Source of the DNA: Sindora glabra
Lineage: Eukaryota > Streptophyta > Magnoliopsida > Fabales > Fabaceae
DNA length: 64,000 nucleotides
Direction of reading: 5' to 3'
NCBI GenBank assembly: GCA_020226215.1
Contig: CM035226.1
Location: forward strand, 67,727,455 to 67,791,454
Position 1 is the stretch's first letter. The number at the start of each line of letters is the position of its first letter. The notes below the pieces were generated by a model. It ran no database searches. It had not been told where the DNA came from and saw only the letters and a list, made by a program, of their open reading frames with translations. This document shows positions 26,390 to 38,470 of this stretch, piece by piece. The position numbers and the translations under genes were made by a program.

Positions 26390-27879
26390 AAATCAAGAAA
26401 AAAAACTTTTAGGAGGTTATATATACACACGAAGTATTATTTTTATATGTCATAGTTATACATAAACTTTAAAAATAGATATCATTATATTTTATAACTT
26501 TTGCTTGACTAAAATTTAGTATTTTTTTCATAAAAAAAATTATAAGTTTCTAAAAAATTTATAATATAACATTTCATAAATAAAATTAAGGGTGTTCACA
26601 AATTGGATACAAATGATTTATTGAAAAATTTTAACCAATCGAAATTATCGATTTTAAAATATGCAAATCCATATTAAATTACTTGATGAGAAATATTTAT
26701 ATTTAACTGACAACATTGATTAGTAACAATTATATCAATTTTTTATGGGTTTATATGGATTGAACAAAATTAAAGAATTTCTCTTTTCCATATGACAAAT
26801 TTGCTAACTTAGAAATGGAGGGTGAAAAGGAACAAAATCAAACCATAAAGATCATGAATAAGAAATATGAAAATCATTGAAGAAAAAGAAGTAAATCTAG
26901 ATTATAAAAATCTAAACGAAAAATCTCATACATTGCACCAATGGCTTTGGCAAATTGCAAGTCTGCAACAATGGATTCCTGTAAAACTTAGAGAGAAGAT
27001 CCAAATTCCTTTTAAACTTCCCCTACTATTTAAGTGAGCCTTTTCATTATCCTATTTAACATTTGCTTTATTTAATAAAGATGAAGGGTAGAAATAAAAA
27101 ATGCTTAGGATTTTGAGATAACTAGGATGCTTAACCACAAAATAGGTATAAGAATGAGAAGGTAAAAATGCTTAATGCTTACCTATTTTAATACGAAGTT
27201 TATAATATAATTTAAAGGAAAATAATTAAATAAATTTATAAAAAATTATTAATTTAACTCAAAGGCAGAGAGACCTTGCACAATAAATGAGAACAATTTT
27301 AAATTTTATATATGTAAGCTAGTCGAATATGATTATTAACAGATTACACATTTAAATTCGATTACACATTTTTATAATTATTTTAACCATTTAAAATTAT
27401 TTATATTTTATAACCATTTTAAATTATTTATTAGTGCATCGGGTCAATTAGTTTAACATGGTTGAAATATTTTTGGATACCCTTAAATAAAATTATAACT
27501 TTTTTATGCTTATTATATGTAAAGTTTATAAAAAAAAATTGTAACTTATTTTGAAAAAGCTATAAGATTTGTACTCAAAATTTAAAGAAATTAACATTAT
27601 GAATTCTAAGTATTCATGATTCAAAAGATGATAAAAATCTATCAAATTTACATATCAATTACAAATATTCAAATATTATACATTGTTAATGGTATTATCA
27701 ATAAATTTTAAATCATATTAGGTAATATTTTATATCAATTTTCTATTTAGAGGGTAATCTTCTTGCTTTTCTTTTTTTTTAATTTTGGAATATATAACAC
27801 ATATGTAAATATTTGAGAATACATTGAAGCTTAGAAGGCGGTGGCCCTGAAGGCTCAACGTAGTTTTATCTCTGCCTAT
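26390..27879. mobile_element. 1.5-kb insertion in repeat R, family uncertain
   Basis: Copy 1 has no counterpart of this segment: its flanks are joined at about 13605. It contains the hAT-like element at 26587-27485. Its right end (27836-27878) is conspicuously G+C-rich (GGCGGTGGCCCTGAAGG, then TTTATCTCTGCC), like the 'GGCGGAGCC...' termini of some plant DNA transposons. A matching inverted left end is weak at best. Confidence 0.4.
26587..27485. mobile_element. Non-autonomous hAT-like element with 8-bp TSD
   Basis: The left end is TAAGGGTGTTCACAAATTGG; the right end on the minus strand is TAAGGGTATCCAAAAATA, so 9 of the first 11 bases agree. The flanks carry a perfect direct repeat AATAAAAT at 26579-26586 and 27486-27493. 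An 8-bp duplication and A/GGGTGT-type ends fit the hAT superfamily. If the element starts at 26588 the duplication could be read as 10 bp, which would favour Mutator. No transposase is visible in its 0.9 kb. Confidence 0.6.
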
Positions 27880-28129
27880 AATATATTATTATATTAATAA
27901 AAAATTATTAAAATTTTTTAACTATTTTTAAGTAACATTACTTATTTAATAAGATGTTTTCTTCTTATTTACTAATGACAATGTAAAATATTTTATATTA
28001 ATAGTGAATTAAATATAATTCTTAAATGTGACAACGATAATACTTATTCTTAATTACCTAATAAACAAAGGATAATCATTAATTTTATTATCTATTAGTT
28101 AATTTTATGAGATTCACTATTTAATTTTT
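27880..28129. repeat. Repeat 'R', copy 2, middle part
   Basis: Matches 13612-13880 of copy 1 (TTAATAAAAAATTATTAAA through GAGATTCACTATTTAA). It confirms that the 26390-27879 segment interrupts a once continuous repeat. Confidence 0.7.
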
Positions 28130-28880
28130 GGGTAAAATTCTTTAGATATTTGTTGTAAGGTTCTCCATTCAAATTATAACATGTGTATTCATTATTTTAT
28201 TATAATTACAATATTGCTAATTATTGTAATTATTAAACTAAAGTTATTAATATTTAATAGAACAAGTAATACACTTGTCATAAGCTAAACGTAGACAAAT
28301 ACATGAGCTAGATCACTAGGTTTCGAGTTAGGCTTTTGATGCATAATTATATAAAACACATGGCTTAAGCTCGAGCCTAACCTATTTAATTTTTAAAAAA
28401 ATTATCCCATCCTAGCTAAATTAATTTCATACATGGTTGAGACCTAGTTTGAAAGGCCAAAAGTTTTTATTTTTATTATTATTATTTTAAGTAAAAGATA
28501 AATTTTTATATAAAAAATACACATTTAAATAGATAATAAGACATTTAAACATGTGAAATATTTAGTTATATCAAATTAAGTTTTTTATATTAAAAAAATT
28601 AAATATAATTATTTTTAGTAATATATAATTATATTATTAAAAATAATTTTATATAATTGAGTCAAGCCGAACTAACTCATTTCTTATTATCATAACCTAA
28701 ACTCAACCTAAATATTAATCGAGTTATGAGCTAAAAAAAGCTCAATAAACATTTAATCCATAAAAAAGGAGCCAAATCTTGTATTTTTTTTTTTTTTTAG
28801 ATAAGCTTTTCAAGTTGAGCGACCATGTACAAGTCTAGCTTAATGGAGAACTGTACATCAAATATTTAAGGAACTTTGTC
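28130..28880. mobile_element. Mutator-like MITE, 9-bp imperfect TSD
   Basis: Long imperfect terminal inverted repeats: the left end contains GATATTTGTTGTAAGG then TTCTCCATT; the right end on the minus strand reads AAATATTTGATGTACAG then TTCTCCATT, about 40 bp in all. Flanks are TTAATTTTT (28121-28129) and TAAATTTTT (28881-28889), 8 of 9 identical. The corresponding place in repeat copy 1 (about 13870-13885) has no insertion. Long inverted ends and a 9-bp duplication fit a non-autonomous Mutator element. No coding capacity. Confidence 0.55.
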
Positions 28881-28889
28881 TAAATTTTT

Positions 28890-29377
28890 TGCCTTTAATT
28901 TTTTTTCAATTTTTAAAATATTAAATATCAATAATCAATTTTTATTTATTGGATAAAATTAAAAGAGTAAACAAGCATTTATTATAAGCCAATAATCGAA
29001 GCAAAACTTTAATGCATCACAATTTCTAATAAAAATATTATTATAACCGAATAGTTTCACTTTTTACTAGTTTGATTCAATAATTTCTTATAAACTTTTA
29101 ATCTAATTGACACCTAAAAATTTAATCATTGTGTAAGTTTTATTATTACACTTGCGTATGTATGCTCTAGTATGCTAGTGTAATAATTGTTTTGAATTAC
29201 TTTTTATTTGATAGCACATATTTGAGGAAAAATATTGTAAATTTTATCATAAAAAATCACAAGACAATACATTTATGTTATATATAAATTAAAAAAAGTT
29301 ATAACACATACATTTTGGAGTAAATTTCCTTTCAACTATTTTTAATGTGTATATAATCACTTAAACTATAAATTAAA
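28890..29377. repeat. Repeat 'R', copy 2, right part
   Basis: Matches 23440-23911 and continues after the next insertion at 31091-31200 (AAATAACTTAG..., ATATGTTTA-TATATG). See copy 1, right part. Confidence 0.7.
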
Positions 29378-31080
29378 GATAAAACACATTGCCCTCCCTT
29401 ATAATTTGACTTAATTATGTGAACTTCTACTCTAGTTTCAAATTATACATTTTAGTCCATTTAATGGAGAAACATAAAAAATATTCAATTTTTTATTCTT
29501 TTATTCTATGAATTATGATTTTCTTAAAAAATTAATTATGAAAAGGCAATGTATCTCCAAAAGCTAGTTCTCTCTCATCTCCTACCTTGGTTTTTGTCAC
29601 TACCACTACTTCCACTACCCAACTTACAAGCTCTCTAGAATCATCTTGCATAGAATGTTATTCCATTTCCAATTTGTCTCACTTAGTAGCAACTACTCTA
29701 TTTTTACTTTCACATCCCCTAACTTGTCCTATTAACCATCAAGATTTTGCAATCCTACAATGGTTTGCCTTTGTGTTCATCTAATACAAAATGTTTCGTT
29801 GCTAACCCAACCATTAAGTAATTCTTGATGTCCTTGTGTTTTGATTAATTCATCTCCCTATTAAGTCTATGATTTCTATTTTTGTGGTTTTGATATATGG
29901 CCTCATAGCCTTCGCCTAAACCAATTACAAGTATGAGTTCAAAGAGAAAATAAGGGGAAAGGTCAAATTTCCCATATGTTTATTGTATTTCACAATTAAA
30001 GAGATAAAAATCTTAACATTGAAGAATCTAATTAGTTCATAAAGTTAAATCTAGGAAATATATGGGAGAGCCAGAAATAATAAAGGTTACAGACATTTTT
30101 TCAACCCTTTATCAAGTTCAAGGTGTTAATAATTTAACTAACATCACAAAAAATCCCATCAATCGCCTTCCAATGGTGGTAATTCTATAGTGGGAAGATC
30201 TGAGAGAAGTTTATGTCACCAAAAATCACATTAAAGATGATAATAAATTTGGTAATTTTCATGGAGCTCTTTTTCTATTTCTAAAGCTAATGAAATAGAT
30301 CTTTTTGTAGTAGCAGAAAAAGCTCCTCAACATTAATATATGAACAATGAAAAAGCTATTGTTACTAATGATGCCCAGCTAGTGGAAAGTGTAAAGTTAG
30401 ATAAGAGAAAAGGCATTATTGGACTTTCTTAATTAATTTTTAATCTTCTTACTTTTGTTTAAGCTAAGCTTTCTTCTTTTTCCTTCTATCACATGATCAG
30501 TTGAAGTTTATCATAGGATTTGAAATTAAAGATGAAGCCATGTGACAACATGAACTTTTTATTTGTATATCACAATGGTTTAAGAATGGTGATGGTGATT
30601 TTTATTTCTAAATATGAATAAATGATGCAAGAAAAAAATAGAGCAAAAAAGTTGAAAATTTTGGAGTCAAATGGTGTAAGCATATATGATTCAACAATTA
30701 CGTAGATTTTGCAATGAGAGAGTGAGAATCAATTGAGCAATTTGATGATCGGAAAAAGAAGATTATTTGAATTTAGGAAATGAAACAAGGATGGATTATT
30801 TTCTTAGTTCTCAATTAAAAGTAAATTTAAATTATTATTTATTATTTATATTAAAAATAATTAATATTGACTAAAATATTAATAAAAAGGCATTTTTGAA
30901 ATCATATGGTCAAACTTAATGGAATTTTGTTGACCAAATGAAAGTTAACATTGTTAATACAAGGTAAGGTTAAGTATAATGCCTATTTTGGTTTTAACAA
31001 ATGGTAGAGTAGGTTTTAAAATAAAAAGGGAGATCCTTGTAATTTTGATAAATTATAGGGGAAGGCAATGTAATTTATTC
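29378..31080. mobile_element. Mutator-like (Pack-MULE-like) element with empty site
   Basis: Terminal inverted repeats: the left end reads GATAAAACACATTGCCCTCC then CTTATAATTTG; the right end on the minus strand reads GAATAAATTACATTGCCTTC then CCCTATAATTT. Flanking duplications are TAAATTAAA (29369-29377) and TAAAATTAAA (31081-31090). The unbroken site TAAAATTAAA is present in the paralogous repeat at 23902-23911. The 1.7-kb interior has no transposase motif but is more complex than the flanks. It includes a Ser/Thr-rich plus-strand frame at 29587-29784 and broken protein-like sequence at 30050-30420, so captured gene fragments are possible. Confidence 0.6.
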
Positions 31081-31200
31081 TAAAATTAAATAAATAACTT
31101 AGTTATATTTTAAAAATTTTGCATGGAACCACTTTTGTTAGTTATAATTCACTAAATCTTATGGAATAAGGTATATGTTTACTATATGACTAGTTACATC

Positions 31201-32662
31201 CTTTTCTACAAATGGAATGAATTAGTTGCCACCAAATATTAAAGAAAGCAATCATCATAAAGTTGGTCTTCCTGTAATGGTCTTACACTGGTCACACTAA
31301 ATAAATGAGGTGATGATTAGTAAGTCAATGTTCGAAGTAAGATGAAATATTTTGATTCTTATGGATAAATTTACTTGCCTAACCTATTTATTTCACTTCA
31401 CATACATAAACTTTTAGTACAATAGATTATATGGGTGGCTATTTGATAATTAGTTACATGAATTTCATTATATAAAAATCAATTAAAAGATGTAGAAATA
31501 AGTAACACTCACATGCAATTAATCCAATTAAAGTAAACCTAGAAGATAACTCAACTTAGACATATAGAAATTATAATATTATTATTTCAAATATTCCTTT
31601 AATTTAGAAATTTATTCACTCATAAACTTCATCCAAAATCTTTAAACTTTAGGGACTTAAAAATTTTGGCAGTGTATTCTTTCATAGCAAATATAAAGAT
31701 CTTTTTACAATTAGCTTCAATATTTTGCTTGTGACCTTAAATAACAATACTTGTTTTAAGCATCTTTGCATGTCTTTCAACATTATTTTTCATTTTGAAC
31801 ACTCATTTGAATCTAATGATAGTAAAGGCTCTTGTGATACTCCCTAATTTTTTTCTTCTTTGCAATTTTGAACACTTCATTTGTAAGTTGTGGCTTTCAT
31901 AGCATAATAAAAATTATGCTATAGATAGCACCCAATTTCCTTTCTTACTTGAGAAGTTTTTTGTTTGAATTATTTTAGTTTTAAATATGCCTAAAATCTA
32001 ATAAATTTATAAATTTAACCTTGCCATGTTTCTCAACCCATCACCGCCCATATCTTTCACAAACCGAACTACTAAATTATTATATTTAATTTTGAGAACT
32101 CTACTTGGATGTGTATAAAGACTTAAATCTTATACTTTCAATTTTATGGACTGAGATACCTTAGATTCAACAAACCTAATTGATTAGGAAAAATAAAACC
32201 ATTAGGTATAACGTTTTTTAACCCATTTTCTCTTGAACAAGAAGTTTAAAAATTTATTCTTCTTATGCAAGCTTTGTTATTTAGAACTAGAATATTTTCT
32301 ATCCTATTTTTGCTCTCAATTTAGAATATTTTTGAAAATTGGGTTCGTATTCAACAAACCCATTTTCATAAACCCAAAGAAAAATTATAACTTTTTTATG
32401 GAGAAATCCATCGAAAAACAATCTTGTGACATCAACCTAGTTAAGCGAACATGGTATATGTTAAAAATAAAAAGGGTTAAACTTGGTGCAATGTTGTGAT
32501 AAGATATTGGATAGAAAAAAAGAAAGAAACAAAGTTTGAGTTTTAAGGCTCATGTCTTCTTAAATTTTCATTTCAATTTCTCCTCAATTTTTTATTTTGT
32601 TAAACACCTTTTCCAAACCTTTCTACTTCACAAAACATTACATGTATCCATCTCTTTCATTT
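31201..32662. other. Unassigned, possible TE coding debris
   Basis: No intact gene. The minus strand between 32000 and 31640 reads as fragments of protein with many stops, which may be another retroelement. The plus-strand frames at 32233-32499 and 32536-32757 are Phe/Leu-rich and lack domain features. I cannot name anything here. Confidence 0.35.
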
Positions 32663-32914
32663 TTCAATGGATGCATTTCATTTTGGATCAACTTATGGAT
32701 TTTAACATGACTGGTATAAAAGTAGTAAATGAGAATGTGATGTGTAATATTTATTAAAAATCAAGCACAATAGGGAATCAAAAGTAAACCTTGTTTGTAA
32801 TGGGTTTCTAATTCATGTTTATTCTCTTTTGTGCATTATTTTCTTATTTATTCTATATTTTAAAAAGATTTGCATATATAAAAATGCCCTAAAACCCCCC
32901 CATTATAAAGCAAT
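32663..32914. repeat. 250-bp direct repeat, copy A1
   Basis: About 96% identical by eye to 33479-33729, starting TTCAATGGATGCATTTC and ending TTATAAAGCAAT. It brackets an LTR fragment. The high identity says the duplication is young relative to the surrounding debris. Confidence 0.9.
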
Positions 32915-33478
32915 CTAATTGGTCCTTTCATTAATTAGAAATTATAGTCCAACTAGAATTTTTAATTATATTGCTTAGGGGCCAATTATTAATTAAGTCA
33001 TAATATTGAACCTAATTAATAATCAACCCATAATACTCACCTCTCATTAGGGTTTTAGTGGGTATCTATATATACAAGATGTTATTCACGCTTAAAGTGG
33101 TCAATATATAATCTGGGAGGCATTTTTTAGAGAGAGAAAAAAAATAGGAGACCCTAAACACCCTAGTTTGATAGCACAAACTTGAAAGGAGAGAAATTTC
33201 ATCCAACTTATCCTTTGGCTAGAGTTTTAAGATTCTTCTGTGTGAATACCATAGAGGTGCAACCACATCAAACGTTGCACTTGTGATATGATTCTTCTAG
33301 TTTCAATTCTGGTTCGTGATCTGGAGTGCGAATTGGATTGGAGAACTGGACAGAAGCAAATCGAATTTGTTGTGTAGCTGACAGTAGATTATTTGCCGAA
33401 AGGTATAAACCCTAATCCCTAATCTATGGCGTCCTAAATTCGCATGGATCCTTGATGGAAATCGTACAAAAATTTTAA
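32915..33478 (+). mobile_element. LTR fragment (U3 end, R, U5)
   Basis: Contains a TATA motif CTATATATAC at 33066-33075, then a leader-like region with higher G+C. It ends with GCATGGATCC then TTGATGG, AAAATTTTAA. The last 100 bp resemble the 3' part of the solo LTR at 45716-47375 (GTATGGATCC, AAAATTTTAA in the same order), so it is probably a 5'- and 3'-truncated LTR of a related family in plus orientation. Confidence 0.45.
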
Positions 33479-33729
33479 TTCAATGGATGCATTTCATTTT
33501 AAATCAACTAATGGATTTTGACATGACTGGTATAAAAGTAGTAAATGAGAATGTGATGTGTAATATTTATTAAAAATCAAGCACAATAGGGAAACAAAAG
33601 AAAACCTTGTTTGTAATGGGTTTTTAATTCATGTTTATTCTCTGTTGTGCATTATTTTCTTGTTTATTCTATATTTTAAAAAGATTTGCATATATAAAAA
33701 TGCCCTAAAACCCCCCATTATAAAGCAAT
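33479..33729. repeat. 250-bp direct repeat, copy A2
   Basis: Second copy of 32663-32914. Differences are about ten substitutions and one C in the C7/C6 run (AAAACCCCCCC against AAAACCCCCC). Confidence 0.9.
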
Positions 33730-35190
33730 AAGACCAACTCATATGCTTTTTAATTTAATTTTATGCTTTGTGTGAAAATTTTAGTTTCTAATTGACATTA
33801 TAAGACTTTGATGTGTATTCTCTTTTAGTTTAGGAAGAAACCCAAAAAGTACTGATGAAACAAGCTAAAATGGGAAAGTAAGATCAAGAAAAAGAGAGAG
33901 AGAGAGAAATACAAAGAATGAAAGGGAATATTGGCAAATTTGTAAAAATCTTAAGCTTCAAATAAAAATATAAATAAAAACATGATGTTTACCTATTATG
34001 TGTATCTTTAGTAATCCATTAGAGTTATACACTTATAAAATTAACATTAATATAACAATTGACGAAGAAAAGTTATCAGTAGTAATTATCCTATCAAAGT
34101 TTATGCCTCATTTGTAACATCACTTCATTGTATAACTTTCACATCTCCATTCTTTTGGTTTTTCATGTCCTTTATTAGATTGAATTCTTCTCTATATTTG
34201 CTTTCTTCTATATCCTTGACCATAATCTCTTCATTTTTAATAGGACAAAACAAGTCATTAACATTGATAATTTTAGTTTCATATAATTTATTAAGAATTA
34301 TTATTTGCCTAAGCCTTTCATTTGAAAATCCTTTAAAGATAGGCTATACTTCATAAGTAAAAGAAAATGTAGGTGGTCAAGTCATCTTGTCTATAAATTA
34401 TAAAGTTCTTTATTCTTCCTAGATTTAGTCTTCCTCTTTAAAAAGATAAAGAAAATCGAATCCCATTTCTTCTTGAAATTTTTCATTCCAAATTCTCTTT
34501 TCAAACTTAATATCTTCTTTTGCAAGAGATAGGATCACTTCTTCTTCCTTCTCATAAACACAAGATAAATCTTTCTCTTCTTAGACTTCATAATGCTAAC
34601 TTGATTTTTCAATCCTAATATCTTCTTTCAAAGGTGATGTAATATCTTATCTCTCTTTGATATAAAAAATCATCTTTTTTTAGATTTTACAATTCTAAGT
34701 CTCCTTTTTAAAAAATTCAATGTTTCCTTTGTTAAAATTCCCATGGTCTCATTTTTCTTTTCTTTCTTTCCTTCTTCCTCCATTTCTACTTTTTCATTTT
34801 TCTCTTCCTCTTTAGAAGGCCTTTTACATATTCTCCTAAGGTTATTTTATAATGGTAACATTCACTACAATATTAAACATTAAATCTTTCAAACATGTAT
34901 GGATAAAGTTGGGGGCCAATTGATCTTTTTGTTTCACCTTTGCTAAAGTGTATCCTCTACTGCATGATGAGGTGAATTTATCTTAATGGGAAAAAGACAC
35001 TAAAAATGTGTTGTCATTTAGTAAGGGAGTAGGCTTTCTTTATGTTCTCCTAAATGCCTTTAACTCTAAGTAACAACTTTATACAAAGACACCAATAATC
35101 ATAACTAAAATGGTAAATTTAAAATTGGCAAAGAGTATTATCATTCCACTTTTAAGAAAATTATTGTTGTCAAAACACCAAAGAATATGG
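33730..35190. other. Unassigned; pyrimidine-rich decayed coding-like block
   Basis: A block at 34360-34860 is strongly pyrimidine-biased on the plus strand. Its minus strand therefore reads Lys/Glu-rich, coiled-coil-like peptide in broken frames (for example KKEEE, EEEGKKEKK). No domain is recognised. A short GA run occurs at 33893-33908. The plus-strand frame at 34165-34356 is probably fortuitous. Confidence 0.3.
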
Positions 35191-35199
35191 TTTAAGAGT

Positions 35200-35560
35200 G
35201 GATTTGGTATATGCATTCACTAATTTTGATAAGGATTATAACCTAACTATGGTAAAATTCTAGCCTAAACACTACTTAAGTTAGTGAGACCTAAAATAGA
35301 ATATGGTAACATCTAAAATTCTCTCAAAACAAGTAATATATTAAACCTTAAAACTAAATGCATTATAATGGAATTATACTTCTATTTATAATAAAACTTT
35401 GAGAATTAATCTACATTAAACAAAAATAATTAGGATTGTTCATTTTCAATTATGCTAGGCTATATTGGGTAACTATGACAACTAGCTATAGTTAAGAGTT
35501 ACAAAGGTTATGGGTAAGGGCTAAATGGGTTCAAGTAGAAGCAAAGCAACTAGCCCTTAT
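35200..35560 (-). repeat. LTR-like direct repeat, copy 1
   Basis: Similar over about 360 bp to 36540-36900 in the same orientation (shared: ACTATGGT(A/G)AAATYCTAG, AATGCATTA, GAATTATACT, CTATTTATA, AACTAGCTATAG / ATAGCTATAGCTAA). A minus-strand TATAAATA box lies at 35383-35390. The pair could be degenerate LTRs of a short element in minus orientation. Confidence 0.45.
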
Positions 35561-36539
35561 AATGAAAAAGTTAGCCTCTATTTTGTTCTCCCGTGGTTTG
35601 AGAAATCTAGTCCTTAATTTAATGGTGACAATCTTAATATGAATCTCATTAGGAATGTCCTTTTAGGTCACACATGTGTTCATTGTATGTAACAAGTTAA
35701 GAAATTCATCTAGTAGCAATCATCCTTCAAACTTGGGGATATCTAGCCTAATTTTGATATCATCAATCAATTAATTATAAGTTCTTTGATGGTGATAATG
35801 CAGCCAACCATTGGATGATGAAGACAGTCCATCTTTGTTTATTTGTAATTCTCCAAATCTTTGCTATTATTTTTTGTTTTTTAAAGAATTCCATTGGAAT
35901 TAGGAAAAATAAATGATAGAAATAGATTCAAAACTTTTAAATTAAGGAGTAAGGATTTTGCCAAAAAATTAAAAGAATTAAAGAATAAATTATTGAATTT
36001 AAAGAAATATAAGGGCTAATTCATAATTTTTAAAAGTGGTACATGCTAATGGAAGGTAGCACATGGATGATAGAATTGTAAAAAATGATACATCATAACT
36101 TCTTATTAAAGCTTGAGATGCTATGGCACTAAAGTCACATATTCTAGAGGGTTAGGATGGTTGATATGGCTGATATCGCTATGAGTTAATGACATATGGC
36201 AAGATGTTACTAGATTGTAAGGATGATGTGGCATGACATGTGGCAAATGATAAGGTGGAATCATCTTCAACCTTTGGAAGGCAATTATACTACACACAAA
36301 AGAGTAACTAGCACATGTGATTCATAGTAAGGCATACAAACTCTTTTTTGTGAAAATTTATAACCTAGTTCTTCTTGACCATATGAACACATTTGTAAGG
36401 TCAAGGTTTAGGTTTTAGCTTTGTAAATGGGTGAATTGAGTTGGGCATTGGCAGTCTTTAGAAGGTGTAAAATTTGAAAAATTATTTACAATTTTTAAAG
36501 TGGCAAAGAAGTAAGGATTGGGTTACTCTAATGTTGAAT

Positions 36540-36900
36540 GGCTTAGTAGTAAATTTGATAAAAGAATTCACTAGTTTTGGCAAGGTTTATAACCCTACTA
36601 TGGTGAAATCCTAGACTAAACATCACTTAGGGATGGATAAACATAAGATACAAACTAATAGGCAAAGAAATTCTCTCTTAGAAAATAAAGTTCATTGAAC
36701 TTGAAAATTGAATGCATTACAATAGAATTATACTACTATTTATACTAAAACATTAAGGATTTACATAAATTAAATAGAAGCAATTTGGTCAATTTTTTAT
36801 GGGCCATGTTAGGCAATTATGGTGGATAGCTATAGCTAAAGGTTATTTAGGTAGTAGAGCAAGGCCAAGTGGGTTAAAGTAGAGGCAAAACAACTCCCTA
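36540..36900 (-). repeat. LTR-like direct repeat, copy 2
   Basis: Partner of 35200-35560, with the minus-strand TATAAATA box at 36737-36744. The intervening 0.98 kb has no recognisable gag or pol, so this would be a non-autonomous or deleted element, or two separately inserted solo LTRs. Confidence 0.45.
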
Positions 36901-38470
36901 ACTTATTTGTTAGAAAAATTGGTTTGGATAATGGAGTTTGATCTCATTCATATAAAAGGAAAATACATTTTGTTGTAAAAACTTGAGTGATTAAGCAAAA
37001 CTCTTCACAAAAATAGTTGTTAGATTTTTGTATAAAGTTTGCAACATTTCCTAAAATTGTCACAAATGCTTGTTCACTAGCATAAGAGGGAAAGAGAGGT
37101 GTCAAATAAAGAAAGAGTTAGGAGCCAAGATAATGAAATGAAAGTTCAAGGCTTTGTCTACAATTATAAATGAAATAAGTTTTTTGTGAGTTATTCAAAT
37201 TATGTGACTTTTTAAGCACATATTAACTTAATTTAATTTAATAAATAAATGAGATTGATTAGAAAATTAGGATCAATTAACAAATAAGCTAAGTTCGAAA
37301 ATTTTAAAATTATGTTAATTAAGATAAAAAATAAATTAACAAATGTGTTTGGATTTGTTTAAACTCATTTGTTTGATAAAAGAACAACTTGACTTTACTC
37401 ATATATGTCTTTAATTTTGTCCAAGGAATTAATACAAATTTATGAGAAAGACTTTGTAACACATACAACTAATAATTTTCAAAAACAAATACCTAGCCAC
37501 ACTACCCTTAAATGGTTAAATAAATCATTAATTGTCAAATATCAGGTCACGCATTCCGTGACCTACTTTACTAATGAATTTGCATGCAACTAAGATCTTG
37601 AACTCTGTATAAAACAGTATCCATGGAATATCATGTATAAATCTTATTATTTATATAAATATATTTTAATACTACATATATATGTCATGTCCCAATAATC
37701 TCATCCTAATTTGTAATCATCAATTCATTAGTAGAATTTTGTCAACTAAACGTGCAAAACATAAGAAAATTACAATAAGATGAGTTAACACTTTTGTGAG
37801 TATAAGTGTCAATTATATAAAGGTAAGAATGTAAAGCACTAAGTACGTACATATGTGAAAATTAAAGATTAATTTTTTCCCAAAAAAAAAAGTCAATAAA
37901 GATTTCACTAAAAAATATATTTTAAAAAATTGTTATTAGCTATATCAAAACTTCTTTTTTAATATCATTAGACACATGAGAGATGTGTCATAGTGCTTTG
38001 TGAGGATGGTCTCATATGGCTTGAACCAAGGTTTATGATCCAATCAACTATAATACATACTAGTTTTTGTCTTAATAATTTAAGCCATGTCTAGTCCCAG
38101 TGTTTTATATACATACGTATGTATGTAATGTGATATTTTTCAATTAATTTTCATTTCATTTTTTTTATAAAATTTACATATATTTTGGTAATTATGAAGT
38201 AGTAACACTTAAAGTTGTTATACGAGTTTTATGCTTTCATATTTCAATTTAAATCCAAAATCTTACGTATATGTCAAGTGACTTGTCGATCATGCTATCA
38301 CAAAAAAAAAATCTTATATATATAAATCCACCACTAATTACAAATGAAATTTAGAATAAATCAAATATTTAGTTTCTAACAATTATCTAATATCAACTTA
38401 GTTCTTGAAGGATATTCATCTTATTTTCATTCAAAAGTTATCAAAAGGGATCTAGAATTCCTTCACCAAG
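36901..38470. other. AT-rich sequence, no gene seen
   Basis: No recognised protein, RNA gene or element boundary. The 62-codon frame at 37405-37593 has no family features. A short palindromic ACATACGTATGTATGT occurs near 38111. Confidence 0.4.

Noticed and set aside
29587..29784. Ser/Thr-rich 65-codon frame as a small secreted protein gene
   Set aside because: It lies wholly inside a Mutator-like element, with no signal peptide pattern or independent gene signals. At most it is a captured fragment.
33412..33420. AAACCCTAA near 33.4 kb as a telomeric or telo-box site
   Set aside because: A single copy inside an LTR fragment with no gene nearby. Expected by chance in such leaders.
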